DNA of 64,000 bases from Bugula neritina. Its lineage: Eukaryota; Bryozoa; Gymnolaemata; Cheilostomatida; Bugulidae. The stretch lies in the NCBI GenBank assembly GCA_964035545.1, contig OZ037765.1, positions 17,788,698-17,852,697 on the forward strand. Direction: 5' to 3'. The notes under the pieces were generated by a model, which was not told where the DNA came from, did no database searches, and was given only the letters and a program-made list of their open reading frames with translations. Made by a program: the position numbers and the translations under genes. Below are positions 1 through 12,096 of the stretch, one piece after another; the first letter of the stretch is position 1, and each line of letters opens with the position of its first letter.

Positions 1-150
1 TAAATAATAATATAATATAATATAATGCGATATAATATATGTAATACATTGTAGTGTAGTATAGCACACTACAATACAACACAATATAATAGAACACAAT
101 ATAATATATAATATGATATTATATAACACAGTACGATATAAAATGGCATA
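1..150. repeat. ATAAT/ACAAT pentamer-rich low-complexity tract
   Basis: Degenerate A/T pentanucleotide repeat (ATAAT, ACAAT and similar) within a TRPM intron. Similar tracts lie at 26330-26470 and 36085-36240 inside Dscam introns. Confidence 0.7.
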
Positions 151-231
151 AGGCAGCAGGTCTTGAATGAACAAAGAGGAGCACTAAAGAATTTTACATG
201 ACATAAGACATTAAAATTTCTGTGTAGGTAC

Positions 232-2478
232 CTTAGCAATGTTTGCGTTTGGAAATTCAATTTCTCCATATGCTGTCGTAGGCATCTCTTGAACACATTC
301 TTCTGAGTCAGCACTCCACTTGCCTTCACATGGATTATCAAGGGCTTCGGGTGTATGCTCCTTATGCTTACGGCGCCCACACATGCAGTGGTCTCTGAAA
401 ACATACTTCAGGCTATAGAAACATGTGCAAACTGTACCAACATGCAAAGTTAGCTCTCTTTCACGGAGACTTGCAAGTTGAGACCAAGTTTTACTCACTT
501 CAGTTTGGGATTCTCTCGATAGCTGCAGCATATCTTCATGCTTATGTTAGAGCGAATCCATTTTCTTTCTCTTTCCTATTAAAAATGCAGAATGAGATAA
601 AGCCTTTATGGAATAGAAAAATCATCAGCAGTAAAGGGCTCAAAGTGCTTTTTATTAATCCTTTAAAAACTTGTTAATTTTTAATATTCTTAAAAAGAAA
701 TATGCTGTTTTGACTATTGTAATAAAAAAGCATTGAAGCAAATGACATATAAACCTATTGGTTAAGCATATATTCAAGTAGAACAGTGAGTCAAATAGGT
801 GAAAGCAAGTAAAACCACAGTGTAAGGTGACATTGGTACAAACTTTCAATAGTATGCATAAAAAGAAAACAGCTTTATAACCGTCTACTGACTGAAACAT
901 GAAAAAATATGCTTCACTAAAATACTACTTATTCTTCTACATAGCAAATTTGATGTTCAAAAGCAACAAAATTTTATAGTTTGTTTAAAAATTTGGATTA
1001 AAAACAGTGAATAGATTGTAAATCTAATGCAAAGAAATGAAACAACAATAGCTATTAAGTCAAAACCGCCACATCACCTTGTCTCCCAGACTCTGCCTAA
1101 GAGACTGATGCTGAATTTGAGGCTGATCCTCTACATGGTAAGCAGATCCAACTTCGTTAACTGTTGTGGCAGCCTCCAATTCGTTCAGAGCTGAAGCAGC
1201 TTGCGTAGACTTTTTTAGAATCTGCAAATCATCTCTAGATATTAGCATGAGTTCCGTATGAATATTCTGTATAACTACCCAGGTATGACTTATGCACTGT
1301 TGACAGCATGAATACAATACATAATATGGCACACAAAAATCTGAATGCGATCAAGTGAGATGATTAACAATAGGCCTAATATGGAAGATGCTACTTTCAG
1401 ATCTGTTGAATATCTCATGAAATTAAGACAAACAACTTCAAAGTATTATGTAGTTCCATGCTTATTTACCAATGAAATCATAAAAGCTTCATTTTGAAAA
1501 AAATAGTAGCAGCCAGCAGCTTATTAGACCACAGTAGCAAAAGCAGCAGTTTGACTATTTACCGATTTTTTAGATAATGCCATCATCAAACTCCGTTGCT
1601 TCAGTTATATGCTCTTTGGCTTTAGATTCTTAATAACAAAACCTAAAGTCAAATAAATGCATAGCTTATACCACCAATTTACATAGAGACAACTTTACCT
1701 ATGAATGTTCAGTATAAAATGCATCTTTTCAGAAACAAAACATGCACATATTGTTTAAAGAAAGATTTGAGAGTAATAAAGATGCACAATTATTCTTATA
1801 CTCATATATTGCTTGTACTAATGCAATCATTAAAAAAATTAAATACATCATAAAAATAAAAATATGGTTATAGAAGCATAAGAATTTTATGTGAGGCAAA
1901 AGCTTCAGTATTACAGCCGGATTTCTATTTGACTGCTTTAAATTCGATTGAAGTGGGAAAACTTTAACAATTTGTTCATGATCATGACAATCATTTTGGA
2001 TGAGTATAGTTAGTACATGCATTATATAAATTAGGGTTCGTAACAAAGATAATAACAAGTGACTTACTAGTTGCTTTTTGTATAATATTACAAGCATGAT
2101 AACTGATTTTATTAGTTAATTTGTCATAGTTTATCTTTAAGGGACTCGGATGCCTACTACTTTCTTGGCATAATGAGAAAACTGACAAATTACTTATTTT
2201 ACTCAAAACAAAGTTACATGAACTTTATAAAATTACAGTATATCACATGAAAAGTGAAGTTGATTATGTTAGTGTGTTATCAAATTGATTAAGTGTTATA
2301 CTTATTTAAACTGTTGTGTAAAAATTGGTCAGCCCTTCAAATTTATCAACAACTGTCCACGTGAGTGTCACAGTTAGCATAGTTGTAAAGCAGTTGGCAT
2401 CTAGTTTTACAACTTACATTTTAATTGCACTATTCTCAGCTCTAAATCTAGGAGTTACTGGAGCGGAGGCCTCAAGTC
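232..2478 (-). CDS. TRPM (melastatin) cation channel, 5' coding exons only
   Basis: Partial gene on the minus strand that continues past the left edge. Exons inferred from splice sites, 5' to 3': 2478-2418 (tentative), 1234-1078, 575-499, 412-232. Their phases are compatible (2, 0, 2, 0). Joining the last two exons gives KWIRSNISMKICC, then NLKYVFRDHCMCG, KHKEHTPEAL and VQEMPTTAYGEIEF. This is the start of the TRPM homology region: a Trp-Ile opening, a Cys-rich CxCG segment, and the (V)QEMPT.A.G.I.F motif that is closest to TRPM2 in the family as I remember it. Family role: tetrameric plasma-membrane cation channel whose large cytosolic N-terminus regulates gating. The pore and any C-terminal enzyme domain are outside the window. 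I could not place the initiator Met: a minus-strand ATG at 1586 (exon 1586-1563) is possible but does not fit the phase of the 2478-2418 exon. The family call is firm; the subtype and the first exons are not. Confidence 0.8.
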
Positions 2479-5400
2479 CTGGAAACCATAAACAAAAAGA
2501 TTTTGTATAAATTATTATGCATTTTAGTAAACACATATTGATCTTTTTGCTTCTAATACCACTAGAATACACTATCAGTTTACGCAGTATTAGTAGCTAC
2601 AAGTTATTGCAATCGTCATCAAAATGATGATCATTTGTGTCATACAATCGTTGTCACAATTGGCCTGTTGAAATAAACTAAAACCTACACTCATCTAAAT
2701 TCTAAAAGTTAAGGCGAAAAATAAAGCTTAGGGTTAAATTAAATTATGGAATTTCTATCAAACTTGATTTAAAATCTTCAATACAAAATTCAAGATGTCA
2801 GCTTGAGTTTACCACCAGTTACAGAAAAAATAAAAAGATAAATCCGAACTAGAATTAGAATATGAAACTAAAACTTAGCTATTATTTAAGTTTTTTAATT
2901 AAAACTAAACTTAAAGCCAAAGGTAAAACTAAATATCACTAATACTTACACTAATACTAATAGTAATACTTATACTTTATAGTAAAAACTAATACTAATA
3001 CTAGTAATAGTATCACTATCAGTAATACTAATACTAATAGTAATAGTATTACCAATATTTATACTAATAGTTATACTTATACTTCATAGTAATAGTAATA
3101 CTAATAATACTAACACTAATAAAACTTTAACTTTACTAGCTAAAAATTGCTTTTGCTAATACTAATAGTAATACTAATAGTCATTAGTATTACTATTACT
3201 AATGACTAATGAGTAATACTAATAGTAATAGTAATAGTAATACTAATAAATAATAATATTAATATCAGTATGAATATGGTTAACTGTTAGTGTTACATTT
3301 ACAAATAATTTTAATTTGCTTATTGTAAAAATATGAGTAACAAAGTAGTCACATACTATAAAAGATACAGCTAGAAGTTTTACTATTTCTTTCCATTCAT
3401 AGCTATGCGTCTACAAGAAAAAATATGCAGCACAACTTGCGGCAATGTTGAGCAAGACATCACCTGTCAGGTCGTTATAGCGACGTATAAATATTAGACA
3501 GGCAATTGTAAGACAACTCCTTATATAAGATCTTGCAGGACAGCTAGCCGAAATAGTCGTATTCATTAAAATAATACAACTACGAGGATTTAAGTTTCAA
3601 TTTATTAGTAGTATCAACGCAATATTATTGTTATCATAAACTTTGCGTTATTCATGAAAATCCAGATGACCGCATTTCTCCCTCACTTACTCCCTAAATA
3701 GCTGTCAGAACCTATTTTAATAGATATTGATTGAATGGTTGCGAGTCACTGCAGCCTACCTAAGTACAAGAACATATGAGTTGTATGAAGTAATAATTGA
3801 TATAGGGTTGATAACTCTAATTTATCATGTTTTTTGTAGGCTCAAAGAATTTTTTTATAAATATTTACTTTTAATTATGAGCTGCATCTAAATTTATAGT
3901 ATCCAGCAAAATTTGTGCTATATCCCAAGACCTTACACATTTACTATACTAGCCTGGTGCTGATGCTTTAGTGTACACCTAATTTGTCTCTGAAAATAAA
4001 ACTTGATGATCTAAAGCTTGTAAAGTTTTATTCAATTCTCACAACATTATAATCATAAGACACATATTGTGACGGTACACATCTACTCAAACATCTACAC
4101 ATTTCAGCTACTCACACATATACAAGCACACTTTTACAAAAGTTCACCTACCCATATGTACCCATACAAACACCCCTACGCAAGCATACCTAAACACAAT
4201 TAGACACACTGCCAACACAGAAGCACCCCAGGCCTACACAACCTACTACACACATAGAAACACATGTCTTCACATGCTCACCTATAATACAAGCACATCC
4301 ACAATTATACAAGTGCATATTTTAAACATTTAGGCCTTACATAAGCAATATGATATGATTATTTCTGTAGGTTTTTAAAAGTACATTATGTAAAATTTGT
4401 CAATGCCAACAAGTATTCCATAAGTTTCACTTATTGCCTACTGCAACATAGTTTTACCTAGCAATAATAATTTGCTAAGTAAATAAGCATGTTATGCATA
4501 GGAAAGCACATTTATGTTATAAAGTATTGGATTATGTATATACTGTTAACTGCTTCTTTTCTCTAATGTATCAGTCACTAAAGTACTTTAAAGTAGTACT
4601 TTAGCAATACGTCATGTATGCTAGAATAAAATGATATTTATAAGACGAGTGTATAGAATTGAATATGTTGATGTGGTCATCATTTTGAGAGTATAAAATA
4701 GAATTATAATACTGTGCTAATGTCCTGTTTATTAATCCTCTTGAGCTCCCAATATTTTTCACTCTAATGATTAGGATGATGATGGCTCTCTTGCTGTATG
4801 CATGTATAATTAGGTATGTATACAGCAATCTTTAAGTATAAGGCTTATGTTGAATGTTAATTAGCAATAATACAAAAATATGCTAGTGTGCAATGCATAT
4901 TCATTGTTGTATTACTTGCATATAATGATATAATGTTAATATGGGTGTGTGTATTTCTCTTACAGTGATACAACCACATTGTCGAGAATATCTATTTTTA
5001 ATATATCATAGTAAATTTATATTGTTCATTGAATTTGTGTATATGAGTTTTGTTTTTCATAGAATTCAAAATATAAATGCTTGGAAACATTTCTGAAGAC
5101 TAATTATGGCGCCACATCAACAAATTTACTCATGCCATAAATCAGCTATTTATGAAAGTTTCACATGTTTGACACCTACATTATAGCTCCATAATGTTAC
5201 GTAATCTAGTGCTTTCATTTGTTATAGGTATATTCACGACCAACTCCATAACAGTGAGTATTAAAATGGTTACGAGGTACCCTTAAACAAATTACACTTT
5301 TTTCTAGTAATATTTGTTTCCAGTATTATTTCACATAACATCAAAGTACACAAAAGGTCTTTGATGAAGAAACACATTTAATACAAATTACAGTATATAA

Positions 5401-6063
5401 AGTTATAAAAATGCGGCCATCACACAATAAAAAAATCAGTAGCAATAGTACCAAAACTTCAGCAACCGCCTAATTTTTGGTGTTTTTGATATTCCCAATA
5501 CAGATTCAGCACTAATTTGATTGTTACACTGATGTTCTAATGACCGGACAACACATAGCAGCCACATTTTATTAGCGGTTCAAATAATTAGATTTACACA
5601 GTTAGGGCTGGCTTATGCCTTGCCTTTCAGGTGAAGAATAAATCTAACTCCATTGATAAAAGTCCGAATGATTAAAAAATAATTTCAATTTATTATTCTG
5701 ACTAATAAACAGACAGAAGCCAGAATTTTCATGGATTACCAATAAAATTGGTTTCATATTAAGTAACAAAATTAACTCTGAACAAAAATAAATTTTCTCA
5801 ACAAGTCCAAATAATGATTGTATTGGCATAAACTATCTTTTAGGTAAAAAGTGGCAGGTCTTCATTTAGCTTACTTTTCAATTTTGGATTGGGGTTCTAG
5901 ATTAACAAATTATAATGAATCAACATATTTTTATTTCAAAATTATCTGTTGAATCAAATACTTAACGAAAAACTGCAAGTCTGTAGTTCTTATGCCACAT
6001 ATCAGCAAAAAAATTAATCTTAATCAAAATTAACATGAATAGTAGTTGCTTCTAACAGATAAA
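2479..6063. other. Intergenic or TRPM 5' intronic region without recognised genes
   Basis: AT-rich sequence between the most upstream TRPM exon I can support and the stop codon of the NUDT19-like gene. It holds the trinucleotide/hexanucleotide array at 2938-3262, an ACA/CACA-rich stretch at 4060-4330 (irregular CACAC, TACAC and CTACT words), and a small palindrome at 4576-4605 (ctaaagtact ... agtactttag). The true first TRPM exon and promoter should lie here or nearby. I see no further convincing coding exon on either strand. Confidence 0.55.
2938..3262. repeat. ACTAAT/AGTAAT repeat array
   Basis: Imperfect array of trinucleotide-phased units (actaat, agtaat, acttat) with both orientations interleaved, so it can fold back on itself. 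Same motif family as the arrays at 12097-12240 and 12536-12690. Confidence 0.8.
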
Positions 6064-9000
6064 TTAAAGACTACTTTGACTATTTGCACCTAAAGGACCT
6101 ACTTGCTCTAAATTTAATTTAATGTTTACTCTTATCACAGGTTTGTTAGAATCCGACTTTATGACAATGCGATGGTGGTGAGGATATTCCATCATACATT
6201 GATCCACAGTCAATTTTGAACAGCTGTCTATTGCAGGTGCCGTACCCAGTAAATCTGGCTGCTCTGGATACAAACTATCTCCTAAAATATTACAAACTAT
6301 CATCACAATTTAGCATAATATTATAAACCAGCATTGAGGTTTGTACTCATCTACATATTATGTCAAAGAAAGATAATAGTACAAATGAGATGAATTTTCT
6401 CATTAAATTTGCACACTAATGATTAGTGAAAAATAATTACACAAATTTGTCAAAGAGTTTTAATGTTGTTTTGAAACAGACTGAAAACTTTTAATCTACC
6501 TAAGTGTTATATTTTATTTGTGAAAACATATACTTGCAAAAGACTTGTGTGCAATATAAAAACTTAACCATCAGTTACCACTTACCACAGATATATTTCT
6601 TTGCATAAAAATATGTTTAACTCTGACAATGCTTAGTACTTAGTACTTAAGTACTTAACTTCAGAAATCTTTCTATCCATGTCCAAGGTGCAAGTTATCA
6701 ATTTCTTAGAAACATCAATAAATTGTGTACATGTATATTATATCATTTAATGAAATAAGATGAAATTTATCTGAAAATGCATAGAATAGCTAATTTTTAC
6801 CTGGTAAAACCCGAAGGGCACCGTCTAGACATTTAATTCCTACAGGAAACATCCTCTCCGTACCCAATCTATTCCGAGTTTTAGCATAATGTCTCAATTC
6901 ATCTAAGGATTGGAAGTTCAGTAGTCGACTCAGTTCATAGAGCTGTGGAGGGGCAACTCTCAGTTTACCAACCATGGCTAGCCTGAAGATCTCCCCAACA
7001 TCCCAGAACTAGGTTTTCACAATACATATATGATATACTGTATCATAGGTATTGGACAACACTATTATATACTGGCAAATATTTAATTTTAACAATGCGT
7101 TAAAGTTTAGGTATAAAAATTAATACAAACATAGCTGGTTGCAGAAACTGAAGTTGAAACATGATGAATAAATAAAATGAATTGGTTTCTGAGATAGGGC
7201 AAAAATTAAATTACAGTACTCCCTCCATATCTCACGGTTCTATTTCTCATGAAATTCCATAGGTCAAAGAAGGGCTTGGATCTTGGTTTTTTGGCTTATT
7301 TACGTGTTTATAGAGACAAAATAGCTGAATTCAATAGATCCGTGAGTTAAATCTGGTATTCTACTATGTCACAAATCTAGGTTTCGGGACCCGCAGCTCA
7401 GTGAGATATAGAGGGAGCGCTGTATAAGAATTAAGACAAGATCGGCACTAACCTCTACGTTTGATACTTCAGAATCATCACTCGTAGGTTGAAGGTGATG
7501 TACATTGTCAAGAATAACAGCATAGAACTGAGTATCATACCTTCGACTTGACTGCTACAATCAGTAGATAAATAGAAATTAACCAGAGTCCTTCAATAAC
7601 TAGTGTTATTCTCCGAGGAGTTAGAAAAATGTAGAAATACATTCCAAAAAAATATATGAAGTTGTTATTCAACTATAAGAAATGAGCTATTAACAACACA
7701 GCACTCTAGTAATTTAAACTAGATTCTAAAATATAAAAGTTTGGTGTAATAAACCTGTGCCAAAAGTACTAGGAAAAACATTGCCAATAAACGCACTTTC
7801 AGACCTAGTGGGGTGAGCCAGGTGCTCCAGTCATGCAATGCCCAGATGTCAGGGACAGCATCCATATCCTTGAGAAGCTGACAGAACTGATCTGGACTTT
7901 GTTGAACTTTTTGTCTGAATTCATCACTGACAGTCTGAACTCCTGCAAAACAGTTCTCAGCTATAGGCTGAAGTACACCACCTGCTAACAGCTATAATCT
8001 TTACAGTAGACAAAGATTAAGTTACTTAATATGAAATAACCATTATTAAAATAAGATTAAATAATAGACATTGCATGCACCTGCTGTATGCACCAAGCAT
8101 ATGTATGTTTTACTGGTATTCGGAGAAGTAGGTGACTGTGTAATAACATAGTGGAAGTATCTTTATGACTGCATTAACCTCTGCAGCAGCGCAGACTATA
8201 TTTATTATAAATACTTCTGCAAGAGGACAGCACTTTTATCTTTTATGAACCCATCATAAATAAATTTATAAAACGATGTAGGTGCACCTCCTAGTGACAC
8301 CAAACACAAGTCCTTCGAGTTAAAAGTTTATATCACCAATTTGTGAGGTACTAGAACCACTACAAATATTGATTGAAATTTAAGTTATAAAAATTAAATT
8401 AAGTAGGTGAAACATATAATTAGTGGCAACATTATTGATCAAACTATTACCAGTCTTTTTATCTAACAGTAAGCCTGTTTCTTCAAGGAGTTCTCGAATT
8501 GCTGTAATTCTAAAGCCTATGTGAGCAGATATCTCCTACAAAACAACTTGCAATGCTTAAACGTCTTATTCTCAGGTTAACAGCAAACCAGCTCTAAGAC
8601 ATTATAACTCTTGATTAAACACATGCCAATTAAAATAATAAATAACTAATTTTTAAATCCTAGATGAGACAATTCCGAATAGCATAGTTTAAAATCAATG
8701 AAACATCAATTGCCAGATAGGGAAGTGCTCACCCCCAAAAACATGGCTACTGAAACCAGTTATCACAAAAAGGATAGACACATAGGAAATTAAAACATGC
8801 TCAGATATTGTTATCACAAGTTTGTACATAGTCAACAGAAATAAAGGTATTTTGTGGCACTTGCTAAATTAGGTTCCCCGGTTCTTCCTGAAAGAGTTTG
8901 TAAGTAAATAGTTGCTGGCTAAACTGCTGCACCAATTTTAAAAATCTTCTGTTTATTTAGATGACTTGAACAATGTACTGTATTTAAAACAGTTATTGGT

Positions 9001-10498
9001 TTTCTAAAAACAGAAATGCCCAAAAACTTGCTTTTCACAGAAAAGTCTCAATGTGACCTTTAAGTCTCTGAGACACGTCAACATGAGCAATGCTCATCAA
9101 AGTATACTATTGTAGTAATGACATATCACAAGTAGTACTGGTTGCATACATAGCAACTCAAATTACAAAAATTTAGAAAGGAAAAAAGTTGCAACTATAG
9201 TTTTGAGCACATTTATCAATTAGAACACAACATATTTACAGCAAGTTGATCTTAATTGTTAAATCAGGTGAAGCAGATCAGCAAGTTAAATTAGCAAAAT
9301 CACGTGATTTTAAGAATTACAAGAACATCAAGCCAGCAACTGCAGTTTTTTTTAAATATTTCTGTAAACTTCTTGTCTAAACTTACACACACATCTTATA
9401 ACTACAAATGACCATATCAATAACTGAACCTAAAACAAATATTTACCTTCACCAAAATGGGTTTCAAACATTAATATTGCAAATACACATTTACGTAAGC
9501 ATTTTATTAATCAACTCACATCTAGTTTATCTTTAGCTTCATTAACAAATATATCAGGGTGTTTAGCCTCTGAACTAATGTTAAATTGCCTGAAATCTGG
9601 AAAGGAGTGGCTCCAAGTTTTAGAAAAGTCACCTGTCTCACAAATTCCACCTGGAAAAACTATGTGGTTGGGCATAAAGGTAGCTTTTGAACTTCGTTTT
9701 ACCTAAAGACATAAAATTTATATTCTTTTCATCAAAAGTTATCAAACTCCGAATTAGAAAATATACAAGTTTATTAAACTTTTAAAAATTAGCACTAGGA
9801 AAAAATAGTTTTAAAGAAGCACCACATAGTGAGATTTTGTGGGTTTAAAATACAAGTTTATAAATAAATAAAAAGCTCACGCAAGTTTATAGCCGGAATT
9901 TCTGTGAGAAAACCCATGATACAGAGGGTTTTTTGTTAAATTGGGCTGAGGACTTATTCAGGTGGGGGACAGGAGCAATTATGGCTGGATGCTCCTCCTA
10001 ACATCACCAATGGCCTTTGTCAGGGCTCGAACCCATGATTTCGTGTTTACTAGGCAAACGCTCTAACCCCTAGACCATTGCTGCTCCAAGTTCATAAATA
10101 AATACCACTTGATAATTCCTGATTGGAAGCCACTTTTTCCTGTCATGATATTTGAATATACTTATATATTTAATAAAACACACCAACAAAACACCAAATT
10201 TATTTACATATAGACCAACAAAACTTCGGAAATGAAGATTATGAAAAGTATACAGTCTACAACCAGTATAACAATTTCTTAATAAATAGCCTATAAAATA
10301 GGCCTACTTTGAAATGCCACTTTTCTATATCCTAAGTGCAGAATGAAAATGGGCATAACACAAATGGGCAGAATGAGCAGGATTCTTCAAACATACCGTG
10401 AGTACAGCTGGCCTTCCAAATTTACCAGGACCAATCATCATCAGAGTAGCCGATCGTTTCCACAACCCATGAGCCGGACAGTTTGCCAAACTAGTCAT
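6064..10498 (-). CDS. NUDT19: NUDT19-like Nudix hydrolase (RP2 family), complete, 7 exons
   Basis: Exons 10498-10397, 9702-9520, 8535-8451, 7942-7797, 7554-7453, 7008-6801, 6281-6064; all phases agree and the sum is 347 codons plus stop (human NUDT19 is about 375 aa). Visible signatures: FMPNHIVFPGG (first part of the split Nudix box), a roughly 50-residue insertion, then FRITAIRELLEETGLLLD carrying the RExxEExG Mg-binding core; WALHDWSTWLTPLGLK; SSRRYDTQFY; RLAMVGKLRVAPPQLYEL; LPGDSLYPEQ; YPHHHRIVI. An inserted Nudix box and the WxxWLTP...RR(F/Y)DT pattern mark the NUDT19/RP2 family, in mouse a peroxisomal CoA and acyl-CoA diphosphohydrolase. The protein ends in SSL, not a canonical PTS1 tripeptide, so peroxisomal targeting is uncertain. 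The start is the only Met of exon 1 that leads into GKFGRPAVLT. Exon 5 has a NAGNAG acceptor (optional Gln). An AATAAA on the minus strand near 5930-5935 could end the message. Confidence 0.93.
7214..7422. mobile_element. Pogo/Tigger-like non-autonomous MITE, 209 bp
   Basis: Terminal inverted repeats: left CAGTACTCCCTCCATATCTC, right end reversed CAGCGCTCCCTCTATATCTC (17 of 20 identical), flanked by TA on each side (7212-7213 and 7423-7424). CAG termini, a CTCCCTC word and a TA target duplication are typical of pogo/Tigger-type Tc1/mariner elements. No transposase coding capacity. It sits in intron 5 of the NUDT19-like gene. Confidence 0.8.
9871..10086 (-). mobile_element. tRNA-derived SINE, full length with target-site duplication
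   Basis: Read on the minus strand it begins GGAGCAGCAATGGTCTAGGG, with an A-box-like TGGTCTAGGGGTTAGAGCG and a B box GGGTTCGAGCCC at normal tRNA spacing (about 10086-10020). A roughly 150-bp non-tRNA body follows, ending in a short T run (CTTTTT). It is bracketed by an 18-bp direct repeat, CAAGTTYATAAATAAATA, at 9853-9870 and 10087-10104 (one mismatch), the signature of LINE-mediated retrotransposition. It lies in intron 1 of the NUDT19-like gene, in the same orientation. The head could be read as a degenerate tRNA gene, but the body and duplications favour a SINE. Confidence 0.85.
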
Positions 10499-11101
10499 TT
10501 TCTAACATTCTACAATAGTTAAGCATTTTGTCTGAATAAAAAATAGTATTAGATAACTACTTTACTCACTTTCCAAATAAAATTCAGCTAAGTGGAAGGT
10601 CAGAAACTAACAATTTTAAAAGAGCAAGTCTTTATGCTTTTTAGTAATCCTGCTTCATGCTTAGAAACTCGCACACAACATCACTGCCAAATGATTTAAT
10701 GATATGGCTACATCAAAAACTGATTTGAAAGATGTATAAAATTAACGACCACTAGTACCAACATTAGTATCATCTATTTATAGAGGAGCATTTCTGCAAA
10801 AGAGACTACTGTTCAGTATCAGATCAACCCCACGGTATTTCCTAAAACAGCAAACCCAATATTTTGCCAGGAATTGCAGTCTACCAGGGTAAACTTCAGT
10901 TACAGAAAATAACGTCTATACATCTACGTATTCTAAAAAATCTACTGCAAAGACTATCAAATAAAAAATCAACACGCAGGATGGAGGAATGCAGTTTTAT
11001 ACAATTTTCAATTGAATATTAAGGACACAACTTCAACAACTACGAAACGGAGAAACTGGAGGTAGGCACAGTGTACTACACATGTCCCCAACTACTAAAG
11101 T

Positions 11102-11148
11102 CACTGAAATATGTTTTTCTGCGTTGAGCAGAAAAACATATTTCAGTG
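11102..11148. repeat. Perfect inverted repeat: 21-bp stem, 5-nt loop
   Basis: Left arm 11102-11122 (starts CACTGAAATATG), loop GTTGA 11123-11127, right arm 11128-11148, an exact reverse complement of the left. It lies about 600 bp upstream of the NUDT19-like start codon. Confidence 0.9.
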
Positions 11149-12096
11149 GGCTCCAGCCAAGGTTTTTAAAGTTGTTGGAGCAAAAAGCTTAACTATCAAA
11201 ATTATTTCTTAAAAGCAAATATGACAATGACACCTTGAACAGCTAAAACCAAGGCATGTTGTTGGTGAAAATGATAATCCAGATGAGAATGTAAAACTTG
11301 CTTTTTTAAGTGGGATTTGAATAACATAGTCAACAGTTTAATAACAATTACCTTACCTACACAGGACATTATCGCTGAAAACCTGGCCGTTGACTTTAAG
11401 CTATAATTGGTCCAGCACATAGAAAAACCTAACCAGAAAAGATGTAACCCAGATGCACAGAATATGACAGACATAAGTGTCACAGATTTTAAAGACACAA
11501 GATAACAAATTTGGTACCATTTTAGCTTGGTCAGAAAGTGTTATAAGAACATAATAATGCAAAATATTGTATAGAATTTTGCTTCCATTACTACTGATAC
11601 TTCAACCAATTAGTTGGGTGTGCAAGTCTAATAATCTGCATGATCTACTTCAGTTTAGATTTATGCTTTAATGCAGGCATAAAATTCATATAGATGCAGA
11701 ATATTCACTACTAAAGAGTTCACAGCTTCATTTATAGATGAAGATTTTTTGTCTGCAAGGGTGGGGGGGGGGGAGGAAGACGTAACATTATGTAGGCCAG
11801 TATAAACGGTTATACAACTCAAGTACTACGTAAACGCAATTTCATTAAGTGTATGCCTTAGCCCTTAAAACAATCATATGGTTATGGTGATGGTACCACT
11901 AACAGTTGACATAAACCGTTGCCAATATATAATAATCAAAGAAACTATAAACAGATAAGCAATAACTAATAATCATAATCATTGCACTTAAAATAATTAC
12001 TTAACAAGAAGCAATAACTTTGAAATGTCTGTTCTGTGTACAGAGCTGATCATTAATGATAACTGGTAGTGAGTTACACTGTCATCATCATCATGA

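Noticed and set aside
1563-1586. Possible first coding exon of TRPM (minus strand, MMALSKKS then gtaaat)
   Set aside because: Phase 0 fits only if exon 1234-1078 starts at an alternative acceptor (1221), and it conflicts with the 2478-2418 exon; too short to support alone.
2325-2510. 61-codon plus-strand ORF
   Set aside because: No family similarity; it lies antisense to the candidate TRPM exon at 2418-2478, which has splice sites.
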